From: Caballeronia cordobensis
Lineage (GTDB): Bacteria; Pseudomonadota; Gammaproteobacteria; Burkholderiales; Burkholderiaceae
Reading direction: 5' to 3'
Length of the DNA stretch: 64,000 nucleotides
Assembly: GCF_001544575.2 (NCBI RefSeq)
Contig: NZ_FCNY02000002.1
Location: 124,001 to 188,000 of the forward strand
Part shown: piece by piece, positions 9,151 through 18,868 of the stretch
Layout of the letters: every line of letters begins with the position of its first letter
Position numbering within the stretch: position 1 is the first letter of the stretch
Notes under the pieces: generated by a model
Databases searched by the model: none
Told to the model about the DNA's origin: nothing
The model's input: the letters and a program-made list of their open reading frames with translations, nothing else
Program-made: the position numbers and the translations under genes

Positions 9151-10365
9151 ATGGGGTATCAACCAGGCGTTCCGAGAATGCAGACGCGTGTCGACGCAAG
9201 TCAGATACCCGCTTTGGATGGCTTGCGGGGCCTGGCGGCAATGTGGGTTTTTTTGTGCCATGTGCAGATTCTTACCGGGATGAAGTCCATCCCGATTCTT
9301 TCCTATGGCGAACTGGCGGTGGATTTATTCATGTTCCTTTCCGGGTTCCTGATGGCGCACCACTACTTGGAGCGGCGTGCCGACGAGCCATGGAACACGG
9401 GTCGCACGTGGTGGAGATTTTGGTGCAGGCGCTTCTTTCGAATTACCCCGGCCTACTACCTGTTGCTCTTGATTTCGTTCGCCGCCGGTCACTATCTTGC
9501 TGATGCACGCACTTCGATTGCGCATTTCTGGCCAGCGACGGCCACATTGGACTCGCGTTATCTCGATCACAGTGTCTGGAACGTATTGACGCACGTTACC
9601 TATTCGTTCGGCGTCCTGCCTCGATATTCGTTCAACACCGCGTTACCAGACTGGTCGATTGGCTTGGAAATGCAGTTCTATGCCGTGTTTCCTTTGCTGA
9701 TGCTGCTGATTGCGAGGCACGGAGTTTTCATCGCGATCGCGGGGTTGGCGATCGTTGCTTTTGCAGTTCAGTTGATGGCACCGGGCTTGTTCGCGGCTTT
9801 TCCCATGCCCTCATTCCTGCCGATGAAGTTATATATGTTCCTCGCTGGCATGGTCGCAGCACTGACGCGAGACAGCTCGAAGGCAACGCGGGGCCTGATG
9901 CTCGCTGCAAGCCTGCCTTCGATTCAGTTCGCGCTACATCCGGACGCCATGTCAGGCGTACGAATCGTGCTTGTCGTTGCCCTTTTCATGCTCCTCTCGG
10001 CAGAATCCGTGGGCCACGGTGCGGGGTCGATGCGGGCCGTACGCGCAGCGCGCAGGTTGCTTGGCATGCGGATAGGCAAGGTACTGGGCGATCTTGCTTA
10101 CGGTTTCTACCTGATCCACTTGTTGATTCTTCTACCCGTCGCCGGATACCTGACGAAATTCGAAGGCTATCTGAACGCTTCCGCTCCGCTTCGATTCGCC
10201 GTAGTCGCTACGGTCGTGGGAGCGGCGACCCTTGGGCTCTCCTGGGTATTGCATCGAGTGGTCGAGAAACCAGGAATCGCACTCGGCAAGCGTCTGCTCA
10301 CACCTGGGCTACGCACTTCGGCCAACCTCCCGGCGTCGCGCGATGACGCAGTTCGCCGATTCTAG
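9151..10365 (+). CDS. Acyltransferase 3 family (OafA/YrhL-like) membrane protein
   Basis: Integral membrane O-acyltransferase of 404 residues with about ten hydrophobic helices. The family N-terminus is clear: IPALDGLRGLAAMWVFLCH near residue 15, where the terminal His is the proposed catalytic residue, then LSGFLMAHHY and the basic RFWCRRFFRITPAYY segment near 90-105. Members add acetyl or other acyl groups to O-antigen, Nod factor or other surface sugars, so modification of the LPS made by the neighbouring genes is a reasonable inference. A purine-rich tract (agaaagaagataagg, 9131-9145) precedes the ATG. Codon use is clearly more AT-rich at third positions than in the flanking genes, a sign of transfer. 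Confidence 0.88.
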   Translation: MGYQPGVPRMQTRVDASQIPALDGLRGLAAMWVFLCHVQILTGMKSIPILSYGELAVDLFMFLSGFLMAHHYLERRADEPWNTGRTWWRFWCRRFFRITPAYYLLLLISFAAGHYLADARTSIAHFWPATATLDSRYLDHSVWNVLTHVTYSFGVLPRYSFNTALPDWSIGLEMQFYAVFPLLMLLIARHGVFIAIAGLAIVAFAVQLMAPGLFAAFPMPSFLPMKLYMFLAGMVAALTRDSSKATRGLMLAASLPSIQFALHPDAMSGVRIVLVVALFMLLSAESVGHGAGSMRAVRAARRLLGMRIGKVLGDLAYGFYLIHLLILLPVAGYLTKFEGYLNASAPLRFAVVATVVGAATLGLSWVLHRVVEKPGIALGKRLLTPGLRTSANLPASRDDAVRRF

Positions 10366-10455
10366 TCAGCCCTGAAATCAGCGTCACGGTTTGAAACCGC
10401 CCCATGCTTCGTCGATTCTGGATTCTGGAAGATCCGAACCGGCACCGCCCGATCC

Positions 10456-11925
10456 TCACATCAACACAATGTCATACTGCTCCTGACTCAGATTCGACTC
10501 CACCTGCAACGAAACCGGTTTCCCGATGAAGTCCATCAGCATCGCCAGATGCTGCGATTCCTCTTCAAGAAACAGATCGATGACCTGCTGCGAAGCCACC
10601 ACGCGAAACTCGCGCGGATTGAACTGTCGCGACTCGCGCATGATCTCGCGCAGCACGTCGTAGCACACGGTGCGCGGCGTCTTCACCTGCCCCTTGCCCT
10701 CACACGTCGGGCAAGCCTCGCACAGCACGTGAGCCAGCGATTCGCGCGTGCGCTTTCTCGTCATCTCGACGAGCCCCAGCTGCGAGAACCCGTTGACGGT
10801 CACGCGCGTGCGGTCCCGCGACAGCGCCTTCTTCAGTTCGCCCAGCACCTGATCCCGATGCTCGACATTCTCCATGTCGATGAAATCGATGATGATGATC
10901 CCGCCCAGATTCCTCAAGCGCAGTTGCCGCGCGATCGTGTGGGCCGCTTCGAGATTGGTCTTGAAGATCGTGTCGTCGAAATTGCGCGCGCCGACGTAAC
11001 CGCCCGTGTTCACGTCGATGGTCGTCATCGCCTCGGTCTGGTCGATCATCAGATAGCCGCCCGACTTCAGATCGACGCGCCGCGACAGCGCCCGCTGAAT
11101 CTCCGTCTCGATGTTGTACAGATCGAAGAGCGGCCGCTCGCCGGTGTAGTGATGCAGCCGCGACGCCACCGCCGGCGTGAACTCGGCCGCGAAGTCCGCG
11201 AGCATCTGATACGTCTCGCGTGAATCCACCTGAATGCGCGTGGTTTCGTCGTTGACGAAATCGCGCAGCACGCGTTGCGCGAGGTTCAGATCCTGATAGA
11301 GCAGGGACGTGGGCGGCACGCGCTGCGCCTGCGCGACGATGGTCGCCCACGTCTTGCGCAGATACGCGACATCGGCGGCCAGCTCTTCGCTCGTCGCGTC
11401 TTCCGCGATGGTCCGCACGATATAGCCGCCTTTCTCGTCGGCGGGCAACACGGCCGTCAGGCGCGCGCGCACGGCCTCGCGCTCCGCTTCGCTCTCGATC
11501 TTCTGCGAGATGCCGATATGCGGGTCCTGCGGCAGATACACGAGCGTGCGCCCCGCGATGCTCACTTGCGTCGACAGGCGCGCGCCTTTCGTGCCGATCG
11601 GGTCCTTCACGACCTGCACCATCAGCGCCTGGCCTTCGAAGACGATTTTCTCGATCGGCACATGCGGCGTCGAATTGTGCGACTCGCCCGCAATGCGCGG
11701 ATGCCAGATATCGGCGACATGGAGAAACGCGGCGCGCTCCAGACCGATATCGATGAACGCGGACTGCATGCCTGGCAGCACGCGCACGACCTTGCCGAGA
11801 TAGACATTGCCGACGCGTCCGCGCGACAGCGTGCGCTCGACGTGAAGTTCCTGAACGGCGCCTTGCTGAACCAGTGCGACGCGGGTTTCCTGCGGTGTGA
11901 CGTTGATCAGGATTTCTTCGTTCAT
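10456..11925 (-). CDS. rng: Ribonuclease G
   Basis: Endoribonuclease that matures the 5' end of 16S rRNA and degrades mRNA; 489 residues, the same length as the E. coli enzyme. The start at 11925 (MNEEILINVTPQETRVALVQ) matches the family N-terminus; the open frame upstream reads through maf and is not used. The S1 domain (RGRVGNVYLGKVVRVLPGMQ) begins near 38. Catalytic metal-binding aspartates lie in TTIDVNTGGYVG near 300 and IIIIDFIDM near 343. The zinc-link region has CEACPTCEGKG near 406-416. It follows maf by seven bases, so the two are probably co-transcribed. Confidence 0.96.
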   Translation of the reverse strand: MNEEILINVTPQETRVALVQQGAVQELHVERTLSRGRVGNVYLGKVVRVLPGMQSAFIDIGLERAAFLHVADIWHPRIAGESHNSTPHVPIEKIVFEGQALMVQVVKDPIGTKGARLSTQVSIAGRTLVYLPQDPHIGISQKIESEAEREAVRARLTAVLPADEKGGYIVRTIAEDATSEELAADVAYLRKTWATIVAQAQRVPPTSLLYQDLNLAQRVLRDFVNDETTRIQVDSRETYQMLADFAAEFTPAVASRLHHYTGERPLFDLYNIETEIQRALSRRVDLKSGGYLMIDQTEAMTTIDVNTGGYVGARNFDDTIFKTNLEAAHTIARQLRLRNLGGIIIIDFIDMENVEHRDQVLGELKKALSRDRTRVTVNGFSQLGLVEMTRKRTRESLAHVLCEACPTCEGKGQVKTPRTVCYDVLREIMRESRQFNPREFRVVASQQVIDLFLEEESQHLAMLMDFIGKPVSLQVESNLSQEQYDIVLM

Positions 11926-11932
11926 GGCCTGT

Positions 11933-12544
11933 TTAGAATTCGACGCGCGCCACGCGCAAGAGAGCTGCGGTTTCGAAAAGGGGCAGACCCATGATACCCG
12001 AATAGGACCCGTCGATTCGCTCGATGAACTCGGCCGCGCGGCCCTGAATCCCATACGCGCCCGCCTTGCCGAGCGGCTCGCCCGATGCCGCGTAGCGCTG
12101 CAGCGCAGCACGGTCGGCTTTCGCGAAACGCACATGCGAGCGCGAGAGCACGGGATCGAGCAGCGCGCCCGCGCCATCCACGACGGCGATCGCGGTCAGC
12201 ACTTCGTGCGCGCGGCCGGCGAGGCGTTCGAGCATCGCGACCGCGTCTTCTTCGTGCAGCGGCTTGCCGAGGATCAGTCCGTCGATGGTCACGGTCGTAT
12301 CGGCGACGAGAATCGGCGCGTTCGCGTGTTTGCCGTTGAGAAGACGCGCGCGCGCCGCATGCGCCTTGAGCGCGCACACGCGCACGACGTAGGCATCGGC
12401 GGCTTCGCCGGGCAGCTCGGCTTCGAGCGCTTCGGCGTCTTCATCGGGACGGGGAAGAAGGAGTTCGTACTGCACGCCGAGCTGACGCAGCAGTTCTTGC
12501 CGGCGCGGACTTTGGGACGCGAGATAGACGAAAGGGTGAGTCAT
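11933..12544 (-). CDS. maf: Maf family nucleotide pyrophosphatase (YhdE type)
   Basis: Predicted dTTP/UTP pyrophosphatase that cleans modified or excess nucleotides, 203 residues. It has the Maf signature [15 protein letters not shown] near residue 7, the [18 protein letters not shown] segment with catalytic Asp near 85, and [18 protein letters not shown] near the C-terminus. The final motif fits the YhdE subgroup better than YceF (m7GTP). The start at 12544 ([15 protein letters not shown]) is chosen over an ATG 33 bases upstream because family similarity begins here. It lies between rlmH and rng in a tight minus-strand cluster; the maf-rng pairing is common in proteobacteria. Confidence 0.93.
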   Translation of the reverse strand: MTHPFVYLASQSPRRQELLRQLGVQYELLLPRPDEDAEALEAELPGEAADAYVVRVCALKAHAARARLLNGKHANAPILVADTTVTIDGLILGKPLHEEDAVAMLERLAGRAHEVLTAIAVVDGAGALLDPVLSRSHVRFAKADRAALQRYAASGEPLGKAGAYGIQGRAAEFIERIDGSYSGIMGLPLFETAALLRVARVEF

Positions 12545-12601
12545 CGGGAACCTGATTTCGAATGACGCGCGCGGCATTCGAAGTCCAGCTTCGCTCCCGC
12601 C

Positions 12602-13072
12602 TCACGCGCGATGATAAGGATGATTCTGCGTGATGCTCCACGCCCGGTAAAGCTGTTCGGCGAGCAGCACGCGCACCATGCCGTGCGGCAGCGTGAGACT
12701 CGACACGCGCAGCAGGATTTCGGCACGCGATTTCACATCCGGATGAAGCCCGTCCGCGCCGCCGATCACGAAGGCGACGTCGCGCCCGTCTTGCTGCCAG
12801 CCGGGCAGGGCGTTCGCAAGCTGCATCGTGGTCCAGTCGCGGCCGCGTTCGTCGAGCGCGACGACGCGCGCGTTCTTCGGCAAGGCAGCTTCGATGCGCT
12901 GTTTTTCGGCCGCCATCACGCTCTCGGCGTTGCGTCCCGACGAGCGCTGCTCGGGCTTGATCTCTTTCAGCTCGATGCGCAACTCGGGCGGCATGCGCTT
13001 CGCATATTCGTCGAAGCCATTCGTGATCCAGTCGGGCATCTTGTGTCCGACGGCGAGGATGACCAGCTTCAT
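12602..13072 (-). CDS. rlmH: 23S rRNA (pseudouridine1915-N3)-methyltransferase RlmH
   Basis: SPOUT-class methyltransferase acting on pseudouridine 1915 in helix 69 of 23S rRNA in complete 70S ribosomes; 156 residues against 155 in E. coli. The start [15 protein letters not shown] is family-typical. The knotted cofactor site shows [10 protein letters not shown] near 75, FVIGGADG near 104-111 and the C-terminal [19 protein letters not shown] that is nearly invariant in RlmH. It follows rsfS by 14 bases, and the rsfS-rlmH pair is conserved in many bacteria, which supports both calls. Confidence 0.97.
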   Translation of the reverse strand: MKLVILAVGHKMPDWITNGFDEYAKRMPPELRIELKEIKPEQRSSGRNAESVMAAEKQRIEAALPKNARVVALDERGRDWTTMQLANALPGWQQDGRDVAFVIGGADGLHPDVKSRAEILLRVSSLTLPHGMVRVLLAEQLYRAWSITQNHPYHRA

Positions 13073-13086
13073 CGAATGAAGCGGGA

Positions 13087-13539
13087 TCAGTGCTTGCGCG
13101 TGGTCTTGCGCGCGGGACGCTTGACCGCGGGCGCGGCGTTTTCGTCGTCCTCGTCTTCGTCCGCGGTGACGCTCGCGCCGCCGAACATGTTCGGCTTTTG
13201 CAGCTTCACGCGCACGGGCTTGTCGCCCCAGACTTCTTCGAGGTTGTAGTACTGGCGCAGCGCGGGCTGAAGGATGTGCACGACCGCGTCGCCGCAATCG
13301 ACCAGCACCCATTCGCCGATCTCTTCGCCTTCCGTGCTGATGATATCGCCGCCCGCTTCCTTGACCTTCTCGCGCACGCTGTTGGCGAGCGCCTTGGTCT
13401 GGCGGTTCGACGTGCCGCTCGCCACGACCACGCGGTCGAAGAGGGACGTGAGATGCGTCGTGTTGAACACCTTGATGTCTTGCGCCTTGACGTCTTCCAG
13501 ACCGTCGATGATCGCGCGTTGCAGCTTCTGAAGTTCCAT
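13087..13539 (-). CDS. rsfS: Ribosomal silencing factor RsfS
   Basis: Binds ribosomal protein L14 (uL14) and blocks subunit joining in stationary phase or starvation; 150 residues. The core (residues about 5-110) contains [37 protein letters not shown] and [15 protein letters not shown], all hallmarks of the Iojap/RsfS family. A charged C-terminal tail ([16 protein letters not shown]) of about 35 residues exceeds the compact E. coli protein and is typical of longer versions. The ATG at 13539 ([10 protein letters not shown]) is preferred to a start 45 bases upstream that would overlap nadD. nadD ends 13 bases upstream. Confidence 0.95.
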   Translation of the reverse strand: MELQKLQRAIIDGLEDVKAQDIKVFNTTHLTSLFDRVVVASGTSNRQTKALANSVREKVKEAGGDIISTEGEEIGEWVLVDCGDAVVHILQPALRQYYNLEEVWGDKPVRVKLQKPNMFGGASVTADEDEDDENAAPAVKRPARKTTRKH

Positions 13540-13552
13540 AGTTACCGTGTCT

Positions 13553-14251
13553 TTACCGTGTCCGGTACAGGTGATGTTGAACAATATAGTCCCATACTGC
13601 CTCGGGGACGTGCTTCTGGACCTGGGCGCGCGCCTCGGCCGCGTCTGTCATCGTGCGCGCGGCTTCGCGGATCGCCGTGGCGGATACGTCGAGCAGGAGC
13701 GTTTCGTCGATGAGCATGTGCCCGTGCGGGCTCGCCTGCAGTGTCTCGCGCGGCGCGGCGCGCTGCGCGACTTCCGCGGCAACGGCCGGCGACAGCGTCG
13801 CGACATCGAAGCCCGGGCGCGTTTCCACGCAGACGTGCGCGTAGTCGAAGAGCTCTTTCCATCGATGCCAGGAGTCGAGCTTGACGAGCTGGTCGGCGCC
13901 CATCAGAAGCGAGATCGACGCCTGCGCGCCTTCGCGCTCGCGCCAGTGCGCCAGCGTGTCGACGGTATAGGTGTCGCCCTGGCGATCGATTTCATCGGTG
14001 CCGACGGTGATGCGCACGCCGTCGAGCGTGAGCGATGCGGCGGCCGCGCGCGTCATCGCCAGCCGATGCTCCGGCGCCGAGACGCCCGCTTTTTGCCACG
14101 GCTGGCCGGCGGGCAACAGCACGAGCTCGGTCAGCCCAAGCAGTTCGACGAAGCGCCGCGCGAGCGCGAGATGTCCGTTGTGGATCGGATCGAAGGTGCC
14201 GCCGAAAATGCCGACGCGTTTCGTGCAGGGCGCAGCGGGGTTCAAAGCCAT
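13553..14251 (-). CDS. nadD: Nicotinate-nucleotide adenylyltransferase
   Basis: Converts nicotinate mononucleotide and ATP to deamido-NAD in NAD biosynthesis; 232 residues. The nucleotidyltransferase site [16 protein letters not shown] lies at about residues 13-28, with the catalytic HxGH-type motif, and the C-terminal SATAIR motif at about 199-204 follows [10 protein letters not shown]. The start at 14251 overlaps the last ten bases of hemF, implying translational coupling. The nadD-rsfS-rlmH arrangement is widely conserved. No anomalies seen. Confidence 0.96.
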   Translation of the reverse strand: MALNPAAPCTKRVGIFGGTFDPIHNGHLALARRFVELLGLTELVLLPAGQPWQKAGVSAPEHRLAMTRAAAASLTLDGVRITVGTDEIDRQGDTYTVDTLAHWREREGAQASISLLMGADQLVKLDSWHRWKELFDYAHVCVETRPGFDVATLSPAVAAEVAQRAAPRETLQASPHGHMLIDETLLLDVSATAIREAARTMTDAAEARAQVQKHVPEAVWDYIVQHHLYRTR

Positions 14252-15201
14252 TCGCGCCGCACCAGAAAGTCCGAATAGAGCCGCGCCTCGGGCGTGCCCG
14301 GCGCGGGGGTCCAGTCGTAGCGCCAGTTCGCGGCGGGCGGCATCGACATGAGGATCGACTCGGTGCGTCCGCCGCTTTGCAGCCCGAAGTGCGTGCCGCG
14401 GTCGAACACGAGATTGAACTCGACGTAGCGCCCGCGCCGGTACGCCTGAAACTCGCGCTCGCGCTCGGTGTACGGCGTGTCGCAGCGGCGCTCGATGATC
14501 GGCAGATAGGCTTTCAGGAATGCATCGCCGACGCTTCGCATTAGCGCGAACGCCCGCTCGAAGCCGCCTTCCGCGTAATCATCGAAGAAAATGCCGCCGA
14601 TGCCGCGCTGCTCGTTGCGATGCTTCAGATAGAAATACTCGTCGCACCACGTCTTGAAGCGCGGATACAGCGCGACGCCGAACGGATCGAGCGCGTCGCG
14701 GCAAACCTGATGGAAATGGCGCGCGTCGTCCTCGTAGCCGTAAATCGGCGTCAGATCCATGCCGCCGCCGAACCAGAAGATCGGCGGTTCGCCTTCCTTG
14801 AGCGCAGTGAGCATGCGCACGTTGGCGTGCACGGTCGGGCAGTGCGGATTGCGCGGATGCATGACGAGCGAGACGCCGAGCGCCTCGAAGCCGCGTCCGG
14901 CGAGTTGCGGACGCGCCGCGCTCGCGGAGGGCGGAAGGGCGTCGCCCTGCACGTCGGAGAAGCCGATGCCGCCGCGCTCGAAAAAGCCGCCGCCTTCCAG
15001 AATGCGCGTCACGCCGCCGCCGCGCAGATGCGCGCCGGGCTCGCGGGTCCAGGCGTCGGTGGCGAAAGCGGTGCCGTCGAAGTTGCCGAGCGCATCGGCG
15101 ATACGCGTTTGCAGGCCCGTCAGATAGTCGCGCACGGCCCCGATATCGCGGGATGCGTCTTCTTGCTCGCGCGGTTCCGCGCTGCGGTTCGGTTCACTCA
15201 T
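14242..15201 (-). CDS. hemF: Oxygen-dependent coproporphyrinogen III oxidase
   Basis: Decarboxylates coproporphyrinogen III to protoporphyrinogen IX using oxygen, in haem biosynthesis; 319 residues. Conserved segments include [20 protein letters not shown] near 60, [15 protein letters not shown] near 115, the [20 protein letters not shown] stretch near 142, and [10 protein letters not shown] near 205. The ATG at 15201 ([10 protein letters not shown]) is preferred. The frame is open to an ATG at 15294, but that extension crosses a perfect 13-bp hairpin with a short T-rich tail (terminator-like) and has no family resemblance. The gene overlaps nadD by ten bases and lies 112 bases after purD. 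Confidence 0.95.
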   Translation of the reverse strand: MSEPNRSAEPREQEDASRDIGAVRDYLTGLQTRIADALGNFDGTAFATDAWTREPGAHLRGGGVTRILEGGGFFERGGIGFSDVQGDALPPSASAARPQLAGRGFEALGVSLVMHPRNPHCPTVHANVRMLTALKEGEPPIFWFGGGMDLTPIYGYEDDARHFHQVCRDALDPFGVALYPRFKTWCDEYFYLKHRNEQRGIGGIFFDDYAEGGFERAFALMRSVGDAFLKAYLPIIERRCDTPYTEREREFQAYRRGRYVEFNLVFDRGTHFGLQSGGRTESILMSMPPAANWRYDWTPAPGTPEARLYSDFLVRREWL

Positions 15202-15248
15202 CGATTGCGGCTGGTCGGTTCCGGGGTTAACCCTTCGTTTCGAAACGC

Positions 15249-15286
15249 TTAAAAGCGCGCTGCCGGACACGAGGTCCGGCAGCGCG
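15249..15286 (-). terminator. Terminator-like hairpin after purD
   Basis: A perfect 13-bp inverted repeat (15256-15268 with 15274-15286, loop of five bases) is followed, on the minus strand, by a short T-rich stretch (CTTTTAAG). It lies between purD and hemF and probably ends or attenuates purD transcription. It also argues against the longer possible HemF start. Confidence 0.6.
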
Positions 15287-15313
15287 TCGCTCATGCGGGC
15301 CTTCCGGCCGCGC

Positions 15314-16630
15314 TTAGCCGTGCTTGTCGGCGGGCTTTTCGGTGCTTTTATCGGCGGATTGCTTGCGGTTCACCGCGCGATAGCCGATATCCCGGCGATA
15401 CTGCATGCCGTCGAACGAGATCTGATTCACTGTATCGTAGACCACGGATTGCGCGCCGCGTACGGTATCCGCCAATCCGACCACGCATAGCACGCGCCCG
15501 CCCGACGTCGTGAGCTTGCCGTCGGCGAGCGTGGTGCCTGCATGGAAAGTGACGGAATTCTCGGTTTCCGCGGGAATGCCGTTGATGCGGTCGCCCTTTC
15601 TCGGCGTGTCCGGATAGTTGTGCGCGGCCAGCACGACGCCGAGCGCGGTGCGGCGGTCCCAGTCGAGATCGACGGTGTCGAGCTTGCCGTCGATCGCCAG
15701 TTCCACGACCTTCGAGAAATCGCCCTTCAGGCGCGCCATGATCGGCTGCGTCTCGGGATCGCCCATGCGGCAGTTGAATTCGAGCGTCTTCGGGTTGCCG
15801 TTCGCGTCGATCATCAGGCCCGCGTACAGGAAGCCGGTGAAGCGGATGCCGTCGTTTTCCATGCCGCGCACGGTCGGCTGGATGATCTCGCGCATCACGC
15901 GCGCGTGCAGTTGCGGCGTGACGATCGGCGCGGGCGAATACGCGCCCATGCCGCCGGTGTTCGGGCCGCGGTCGGCGTCGAGCAGACGCTTGTGATCCTG
16001 GCTGGAGGCGAGCGGCAGCACGTGCTTGCCGTCCACCATCACGATGAAGCTCGCTTCCTCGCCCGCGAGAAATTCTTCGATGACCACGCGCGCGCCCGCA
16101 TCGCCGAGCTTGTTGTCCGCGAGCATCGCATCGACGGCGCCGTGCGCTTCTTCCAGCGTCATCGCCACGACCACGCCCTTGCCGGCTGCGAGCCCGTCCG
16201 CCTTGACGACGATCGGCGCGCCTTTCGCGTCGATGTACGCGTGCGCGGCGGCGATGTCGGAGAAGGTCTCGTACTCGGCCGTGGGGATGTTGTGGCGCTT
16301 CATGAACGCCTTGGCGAAGTCTTTCGAGCTTTCGAGCTGCGCGGCTTCCTTCGTCGGCCCGAAAATCTTCAGGCCGCGCGAGCGGAACAGATTGACGATG
16401 CCGGCCGCGAGCGGCTGTTCCGGACCCACGAGCGTGAACGCGACATGTTCCTTTTCGACGAAATCGGCGAGCTCCGCCGGGTCCGTGATGTCGACGTTGC
16501 GCAGGCGCTCGTCCTGCGCGGTGCCGCCGTTGCCCGGCGCGACATAAACGATCTGCACGCGCGGCGATTGCGCGAGCTTCCAGGCCAGCGCGTGTTCGCG
16601 GCCGCCGGAACCGACGACGAGTAACTTCAT
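15314..16630 (-). CDS. purD: Phosphoribosylamine-glycine ligase
   Basis: ATP-grasp enzyme joining phosphoribosylamine and glycine in the second step of purine synthesis; 438 residues, slightly longer than the E. coli protein because of a charged C-terminal tail ([15 protein letters not shown]). The N-terminus [19 protein letters not shown] is diagnostic. The ATP-grasp region contains [19 protein letters not shown] near 137 and the metal-binding [13 protein letters not shown] near 290. The ATG at 16630 is clear from the conserved N-terminus; upstream open sequence is not similar. A 16-base perfect palindrome lies about 70-90 bases upstream of this start. Confidence 0.96.
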   Translation of the reverse strand: MKLLVVGSGGREHALAWKLAQSPRVQIVYVAPGNGGTAQDERLRNVDITDPAELADFVEKEHVAFTLVGPEQPLAAGIVNLFRSRGLKIFGPTKEAAQLESSKDFAKAFMKRHNIPTAEYETFSDIAAAHAYIDAKGAPIVVKADGLAAGKGVVVAMTLEEAHGAVDAMLADNKLGDAGARVVIEEFLAGEEASFIVMVDGKHVLPLASSQDHKRLLDADRGPNTGGMGAYSPAPIVTPQLHARVMREIIQPTVRGMENDGIRFTGFLYAGLMIDANGNPKTLEFNCRMGDPETQPIMARLKGDFSKVVELAIDGKLDTVDLDWDRRTALGVVLAAHNYPDTPRKGDRINGIPAETENSVTFHAGTTLADGKLTTSGGRVLCVVGLADTVRGAQSVVYDTVNQISFDGMQYRRDIGYRAVNRKQSADKSTEKPADKHG

Positions 16631-16701
16631 GTGAATCCCCGAAATCCTGACAAAAAGCGGCTTGAGTAAAAGCGGCGGGCGCATCGACCATAAAGCGCGC
16701 G

Positions 16702-16717
16702 CATGACGGCCGTCATG
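16702..16717. promoter_or_regulatory. Perfect 16-bp palindrome upstream of purD
   Basis: CATGACGGCCGTCATG is self-complementary over all 16 bases. It lies in the 269-base gap between yebC and purD, 72 bases before the purD start codon, where a dimeric regulator could bind. It does not resemble the E. coli PurR box. No regulator is identified, and chance is possible in GC-rich DNA. The rest of the gap (16631-16899) shows no gene. Confidence 0.35.
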
Positions 16718-16899
16718 GCGCCGCGAAGGCGGCTCGCGCTGACATCGGCTGCGTCACGCGCCTTCCACGGGCGATGCCGCGCCGCGGCGACTCGGTGTCG
16801 AACGAGCGGCGCTGCTCCGGCATGTGGAGCCGAAGCGAAAGACATTCCATCGAGGGCGGGCGAAATCCGGTTTCGCCGCGCCCCTCGCGATCCGAAGCT

Positions 16900-17628
16900 T
16901 CAGTCTTCGTTGATCGCGGCGTTCGTATAGACCTCTTGCACGTCGTCGAGATTTTCGAGCGCGTCGAGCAGTTTTTGCATCTTCACCGCGTCGTCGCCGC
17001 TGAACTCGACTTCCGTCTGCGGTTTCATCGTCACTTCGGCGAGTTCCGCCTTGAAGCCCGCGGCTTCGAGCGCGTCCTTCACCTTCTGGAAATCGTTCGG
17101 CGGGCATACCACTTCGATGCTGCCGTCTTCGTTCGTGACCACGTCGTCCGCGCCGGCTTCGAGCGCCGCGTCCATCAGCTTGTCTTCCGGCGTGCCGGGC
17201 GCGAACAGGAACTGGCCGACGTGATCGAACATGAACGACACCGAGCCGTCCGTGCCCATGTTGCCGCCGAACTTCGAGAATGCGTGGCGCACTTCCGCGA
17301 CGGTGCGGGTGCGGTTGTCCGTCATCGTGTCGACGATGATCGCCGCGCCGCCGATGCCATAGCCTTCGTAGCGGATTTCTTCGTAGTTCGCGCCATCGAC
17401 GCCGCCGGTGCCGCGCTGGATCGCGCGATTGATGTTGTCCTTCGGCATGTTGGCGTCGTAGGCCTTGTCGACGGCGAGGCGCAGGCGCGGATTCGAATCG
17501 ATCTCGCCGCCGCCCATGCGCGCCGCGACCTGGATTTCCTTGATGAGGCGTGTCCAGACCTTGCCTTTCTTCGCGTCGGCCGCGGCCTTCTTATGCTTGA
17601 TGTTGGCCCATTTCGAATGACCCGCCAT
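16900..17628 (-). CDS. YebC/PmpR family protein
   Basis: Member of the YebC/PmpR/TACO1 family, 242 residues, the normal length. The N-terminus [20 protein letters not shown] is the family signature, and [20 protein letters not shown] and [19 protein letters not shown] (near 78-96) are also typical. Members have been described as DNA-binding regulators and, in some species, as factors that relieve ribosome stalling on proline-rich stretches, so the precise role here is open. AAAGGT a few bases before the ATG serves as ribosome binding site. It lies 269 bases upstream of purD in the same direction, so may be transcribed alone. Confidence 0.93.
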   Translation of the reverse strand: MAGHSKWANIKHKKAAADAKKGKVWTRLIKEIQVAARMGGGEIDSNPRLRLAVDKAYDANMPKDNINRAIQRGTGGVDGANYEEIRYEGYGIGGAAIIVDTMTDNRTRTVAEVRHAFSKFGGNMGTDGSVSFMFDHVGQFLFAPGTPEDKLMDAALEAGADDVVTNEDGSIEVVCPPNDFQKVKDALEAAGFKAELAEVTMKPQTEVEFSGDDAVKMQKLLDALENLDDVQEVYTNAAINED

Positions 17629-17950
17629 TACCTTTCTCCATCGCGCGCGGAACTGGAAGCCGCGCGCCTAGTGTGCTGTCGTGCTGAAAATGTCTGTTCG
17701 CGTTCCGCTTGCCGCGTTCATGGATCGCGCGTGCGCGCGCTTCGTTCGTGAACGGCGGCCGGGTTCGCCCGCGGACCGCGTGGACCAGTCGGGTCCGGCG
17801 TAATCCGAATAGGAACAGACCGAAATTTTAGCATGGCGGGGCGTGCGCTCAGTGCCGCTGTGCGCGGATCTGCGCGGCAAAGACGGCGCAAACCGGAGGA
17901 AATCACGCCGAATCGGGGCGTAATCGCAAAACGGCGCGCAAAGGCGCGCT
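17629..17950. other. Intergenic stretch between yebC and upp
   Basis: No convincing gene or structured RNA is visible. On the minus strand TGCTAAAAT (17825-17833) resembles an extended -10 element that could drive yebC, giving a leader of roughly 190 bases, but no good -35 element accompanies it. Confidence 0.3.
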
Positions 17951-17982
17951 GAAACGAAAACCGCCGCGCGTGGCGCGGCGGT
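17951..17982 (-). terminator. Intrinsic terminator of upp
   Basis: On the minus strand, 22 bases after the upp stop codon, a perfect 9-bp GC-rich stem (17960-17968 with 17974-17982) is followed by TTTTCGTTT. A typical rho-independent terminator. Confidence 0.8.
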
Positions 17983-18004
17983 CGGTAGAAGCGCTTAACG
18001 ACGC

Positions 18005-18658
18005 TCAGTTCTTCGTGCCGAAGAGCCGGTCGCCCGCGTCGCCGAGGCCGGGGACGATATACGCATGGTCGTTCAGATGCGAATCCAGTGACGCGACATA
18101 GAGCTTCACGTCCGGATGCGCGTCCTGGAACACCTTCACGCCCTCGGGCGCGGCGACCAGCGCGACGAAAACGATGTTCTCGGCCTGCACCTTGCGCCGC
18201 TTCATGACATCGACGGCATGCACCGCCGAATAGCCCGTCGCGACCATCGGATCGCACAGGATGAAGACGCGCTCTTCCAGATCGGGCGGCAGGCGCACGA
18301 GATATTCCACCGGGCGGTGATCCTCGGCCCGGTACACGCCGATATGCCCGACGCGCGCCGAGGGCACCAGGTCGAGCAGGCCGTCCGACATGCCGATGCC
18401 CGCGCGCAGCACCGGCACGATCGCGAGCTTCTTGCCGGCGATCACGGGCGCGTCGATCTCGACGAGCGGCGTCTCCACGCGCTTGGTCGTGAGCGGCAGG
18501 TTGCGCGTGATTTCGTAGCCCATCAGCAGCGTGATTTCCCGCAGCAGTTCGCGAAACGTGCGCGTCGACGTGTCCTTGTCGCGCATGTGCGTGAGCTTGT
18601 GCTGGATCAGCGGGTGATCGAGGATAAAGAGATTGGGAAAGCGGCTGTCTTGTTTCAT
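18005..18658 (-). CDS. upp: Uracil phosphoribosyltransferase
   Basis: Salvages uracil to UMP using PRPP; 217 residues, slightly longer than the 208-residue E. coli enzyme. It has the Upp N-terminus [19 protein letters not shown], the [14 protein letters not shown] segment near 82 and the PRPP-binding loop [19 protein letters not shown] near 135. Gly-rich [17 protein letters not shown] closes the protein as in the family. It stands alone between a terminator and the divergent SDR gene, so it is probably monocistronic. No anomaly seen. Confidence 0.96.
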   Translation of the reverse strand: MKQDSRFPNLFILDHPLIQHKLTHMRDKDTSTRTFRELLREITLLMGYEITRNLPLTTKRVETPLVEIDAPVIAGKKLAIVPVLRAGIGMSDGLLDLVPSARVGHIGVYRAEDHRPVEYLVRLPPDLEERVFILCDPMVATGYSAVHAVDVMKRRKVQAENIVFVALVAAPEGVKVFQDAHPDVKLYVASLDSHLNDHAYIVPGLGDAGDRLFGTKN

Positions 18659-18868
18659 GGGTCTCGCGCGCTGCGCGTCCTGCTCGTGTGATGGGCTGCC
18701 ATTCGTTACTTTTGCGCCTCGCCTGGGGCGACGCGGACAGTGGCGACAGTTTACCCAAAACGCGGCGTGCCCCTAAGACTATTCGGCCCGCCGACGTTGC
18801 CGCCCCGATTCTTCTAGAATTGCGCGGAGACATCGCAAATTGTGACAAACAAAACTGGAGGAAGCACG

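Noticed and set aside
15202..15294. Upstream extension of HemF to an ATG at 15294
   Set aside because: The extension crosses the hairpin terminator after purD and has no family similarity; 319 residues already exceed the usual length.
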